DNA from: Okapia johnstoni
Taxonomy: Eukaryota > Chordata > Mammalia > Artiodactyla > Giraffidae
DNA: 64,000 nt
Assembly (NCBI GenBank): GCA_024291935.2
Contig: JAGTYA010000026.1
Span: 7,544,001 to 7,608,000 of the forward strand
Reading direction: 5' to 3'
Shown: positions 62,066-64,000 of the stretch, piece by piece
How the letters are laid out: every line of letters starts with the position of its first letter
Position numbering within the stretch: the stretch's first letter is position 1
Made by a program: the position numbers and the translations under genes
Notes under the pieces: model-generated
Told to the model about the DNA's origin: nothing
Seen by the model: the letters and a program-made list of their open reading frames with translations, nothing else
Database searches by the model: none

Positions 62066-62349
62066 AATCAGCCAAAGGTATACATATGTCGCCTCCCTCT
62101 TAAACCTCCCACCTCCCACCCCATCCCACCCCTCTAGGTTGTCACAGAGCGCTGGATTGAGTTCCCGGAGTCATAGAGCAAAATTCCCACTGGCTCTCTA
62201 TTTTACATATGGTAGTGTGTATATTTCCATGCTACTCGCTCCATCCGTCCTACCCTCTCCTTCCCCCCCACCCCACCCCCGTGCCCATAATTCTGTTCTC
62301 TATGTCTCCTGCAGTCATTTTGATCTTGGACTTCTAGCCTCCACATCTG

Positions 62350-62660
62350 TCAAGTGATACATTTCTGTTTAAGTCAACCAGTTTGTGGTATAATAGTGTC
62401 AAAAATATTCTTTATAGCATTAAAAAAAATTGAGTATCCAATTCTAGATCACATGTTGCAATCAGTTCTTGTGTCTCTTGAATCTCCTTTGACCTAAGAC
62501 AATTTTCTCCTCCTTCCTTTTTAGGTCATTTTTTTATGATGTTAACATCTTTTTAATGGTCCAGGCCAGTTTTCTTTGGTATAATAACTTGCAATTTGCA
62601 TTTGCCTGATTGTTTCCTCATTAAATTCAGATTTAATACTTTTGTCAAGACATAGCAGAT
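62350..62660. mobile_element. Old L1-like or unclassified repeat
   Basis: AT-rich sequence after the ancient repeat (gatcacatgttgcaatcagttcttgtgtctcttgaatctc, ttttaatggtccaggccag). It has the wording of old L1 3' regions like those at 4420 and 58715. Confidence 0.4.
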
Positions 62661-63443
62661 GCTATTTTAAATTAATTTTGATTACAACAATACACATTTT
62701 TTTTTCTGGTAAATTAGAGGCTGAACTCCCATTTGGCTCCCTGCCCTCCCCCCGCATGACGTTAATTTATGTCAGTGTGTACCATGTCATTGGCGGGCAT
62801 CAAGAGGGACCACCCTCCCCTAGCCTCCTTCTCTCCATCAGCAGGAATCAAGTTGGATCTTCAGGACCCTCCCTGTCCTTGGCAGGAAGCCCTGACCTCC
62901 TTGCTTGCAGCTGGCCCACCACCCAACCCTTACCTCAAGACCATCAGACCTGGTTCTACTCTTTCTCCCTGTTGCTCAGTTTCACTGCAGGGGCTGAGGC
63001 CTCTAGGTTCTCCATGGCTCTGGCCATCCCTTTTTCTGACCCCGTCTCCACCGTCAGCTCCTGATAGCTGTTCATCATGTGCTCTAGAGCTGATGGTCCA
63101 ACTTCAGCAAAATCCCTCATGCCCTCGCCCCCTTTTGCAAATGGTCCTTAACCCTCCTGCTCTGGTGGAAACTTTGCCCTTTGGAGTCACTGCTGCTCAC
63201 TGCCTTGTGTCCCACAGACTTTCCACAGCCCTCCTGCCTTGGGGCCTGGAGATGGGGTAGGTGTCCTTCCCGAGGCCACTGGTAGACATCCTCCGCCCTC
63301 TTCCTTTCAAACACTTAGTTTTGAACTCAAGTTATCAGCTTTTACCACTCACTTTGTCTCAACGTCTCCCAACCCATGCAAGGCTCATTTCTTAATAATT
63401 CTAGCTCCTGGCTTGTTGTCACTCTCTCTGTCCAACTCCTGTT

Positions 63444-63573
63444 TTATTGCATTTATTTATTTTGGCTGGCCATGCTGCGCAGCTTGTAGGACCTTAGTTC
63501 CCTGACCAGGGATCAAACCCTTTTTTGGCAGTGAAAGCACTGGTCCTAACCACTGGACCGCCAGGGAATTCCT
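63444..63573 (-). mobile_element. CHR-type tRNA SINE
   Basis: The phrases tttatttattttggctggccatgctgcgcagc, gaccttagttccctgaccagggatcaaaccc and cctaaccactggaccgccagggaattcc form a reverse-oriented copy. Confidence 0.9.
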
Positions 63574-63582
63574 TCTATCCTA

Positions 63583-63782
63583 CTTCCCTGGTGGCTCAGC
63601 TGGTAAAGAATCCACTTGCAATGCAGGAGACCTGGGTTCGATCCCTGGATTGGGAAGATCCTCTGGAGAAGGGAACAGCTACCCACTCCAGTATTCTGGC
63701 CTGGAGAATTCCATGGACCATATAGTCTATGGGGTCGCAAAGAGTTGGACACGACTGAGCGACTTTCAATTCACTTCACTTA
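63583..63782 (+). mobile_element. Bov-tA SINE
   Basis: A full-length copy close to consensus, from cttccctggtggctcagctgg to gactgagcgactttcaattcacttcactt. It lies 9 bp from the reverse CHR SINE, giving two SINEs head to head. Confidence 0.93.
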
Positions 63783-64000
63783 CTACTATTTTAATTCTTA
63801 GAGATTTTGATATACACGTGGATGATCCAGCTGCCCAGCCTCTCTGTTCCTTGAGCTCATCTTGTCCCATGATCCTACCTTCCAGTCACTCACTCTCACA
63901 GCCAATACTGGAGAGCCACACTGTCTTACATGGGAGCCACTGGTCACATGTATCCACTGAACATTTGAAATGTGACTGGTCTGAGTTGAGATATGCTGTG

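Larger units (their letters stand above)
59618..62307 (-). mobile_element. L1 3'-end insertion, itself interrupted by BovB
   Basis: Left piece 59618-59704 (T-rich tail, then ttgaaggataattgctttataatattatgttgg); right piece 62066-62307 (aggtatacatatgtcg, cctctaggttgtcacagagcgctggattgagttcc, tctattttacatatggtagtgtg). Both belong to the 3' end of ruminant L1 in reverse. The 12-bp near-identical flanks are its target duplication, and BovB occupies the middle. Confidence 0.8.
57291..64000. other. Intergenic DNA downstream of CDC42BPG
   Basis: Mostly repeats: CHR SINEs, BovB tails, old L1, a nested BovB/L1 stack (59606-62319) and a Bov-tA. Stretches without an obvious repeat are about 57640-58290 and 62660-63440; neither holds an open frame with family resemblance. 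In human the next gene in this direction is MEN1. No MEN1 exon is recognised before the window ends. Confidence 0.6.

Noticed and set aside
60758..62119. 453-codon frame as a host gene
   Set aside because: It is BovB reverse transcriptase, 5'-truncated and frameshifted. Its first 18 codons are flanking L1 DNA.

Overview
This window is mammalian nuclear DNA from a ruminant (a bovid such as cattle, sheep, goat or buffalo). It has intron-rich genes with GT-AG splice sites, CpG-island promoters and old mammalian repeats (MIR, L2, L1, hAT-Charlie). It also carries repeats restricted to ruminants or cetartiodactyls: Bov-tA SINEs, CHR-type tRNA SINEs and BovB (RTE) LINE pieces, including about 1.8 kb with a reverse-transcriptase region. 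The gene order miR-194-2/miR-192, EHD1, CDC42BPG, all on the + strand, matches human 11q13.1 between ATG2A and MEN1 (BTA29 in cattle). No ATG2A or MEN1 exon is present.

Layout. 1-1.6 kb: microRNA hairpins mir-194-2 and mir-192, with both mature arms intact. 1.6-11.6 kb: intergenic DNA with L2, L1, BovB, SINE and MER5-type relics, a strong CTCF motif near 3.69 kb and an ISRE-like cluster near 9.7 kb. 11.65-32.8 kb: EHD1, with CpG-island promoter, TATA box, five coding exons joining in frame to 534 aa, and a 3' UTR ending near an ATTAAA. 32.8-38.1 kb: spacer with a second CTCF motif. 38.1-57.3 kb: CDC42BPG (MRCK-gamma), all 37 coding exons recognisable, total about 1544 aa if an apparent 2-bp insertion in exon 1 is discounted. 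57.3-64 kb: repeat-dominated intergenic DNA with a multi-level nest (ancient repeat, then L1, then one or two BovB elements).

Function. EHD1 is a membrane-remodelling ATPase of endocytic recycling. CDC42BPG is a CDC42-effector kinase acting on actomyosin. miR-192 and miR-194 are epithelial microRNAs known from human and mouse to be driven by HNF1A/HNF4A. Nothing in the sequence shows that the three loci act in one pathway; their adjacency is conserved synteny.

I found no previously undescribed coding system. The most useful observations are the exon-1 frame break in CDC42BPG, a 29-bp retro-insertion with perfect 13-bp target duplications, a SINE inserted 9 bp inside a splice donor, the nested BovB with three copies of one target site, and several strong regulatory motifs. 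Exon limits were placed by reading frame, splice signals and remembered human protein sequences, not by alignment. Repeat limits are approximate.
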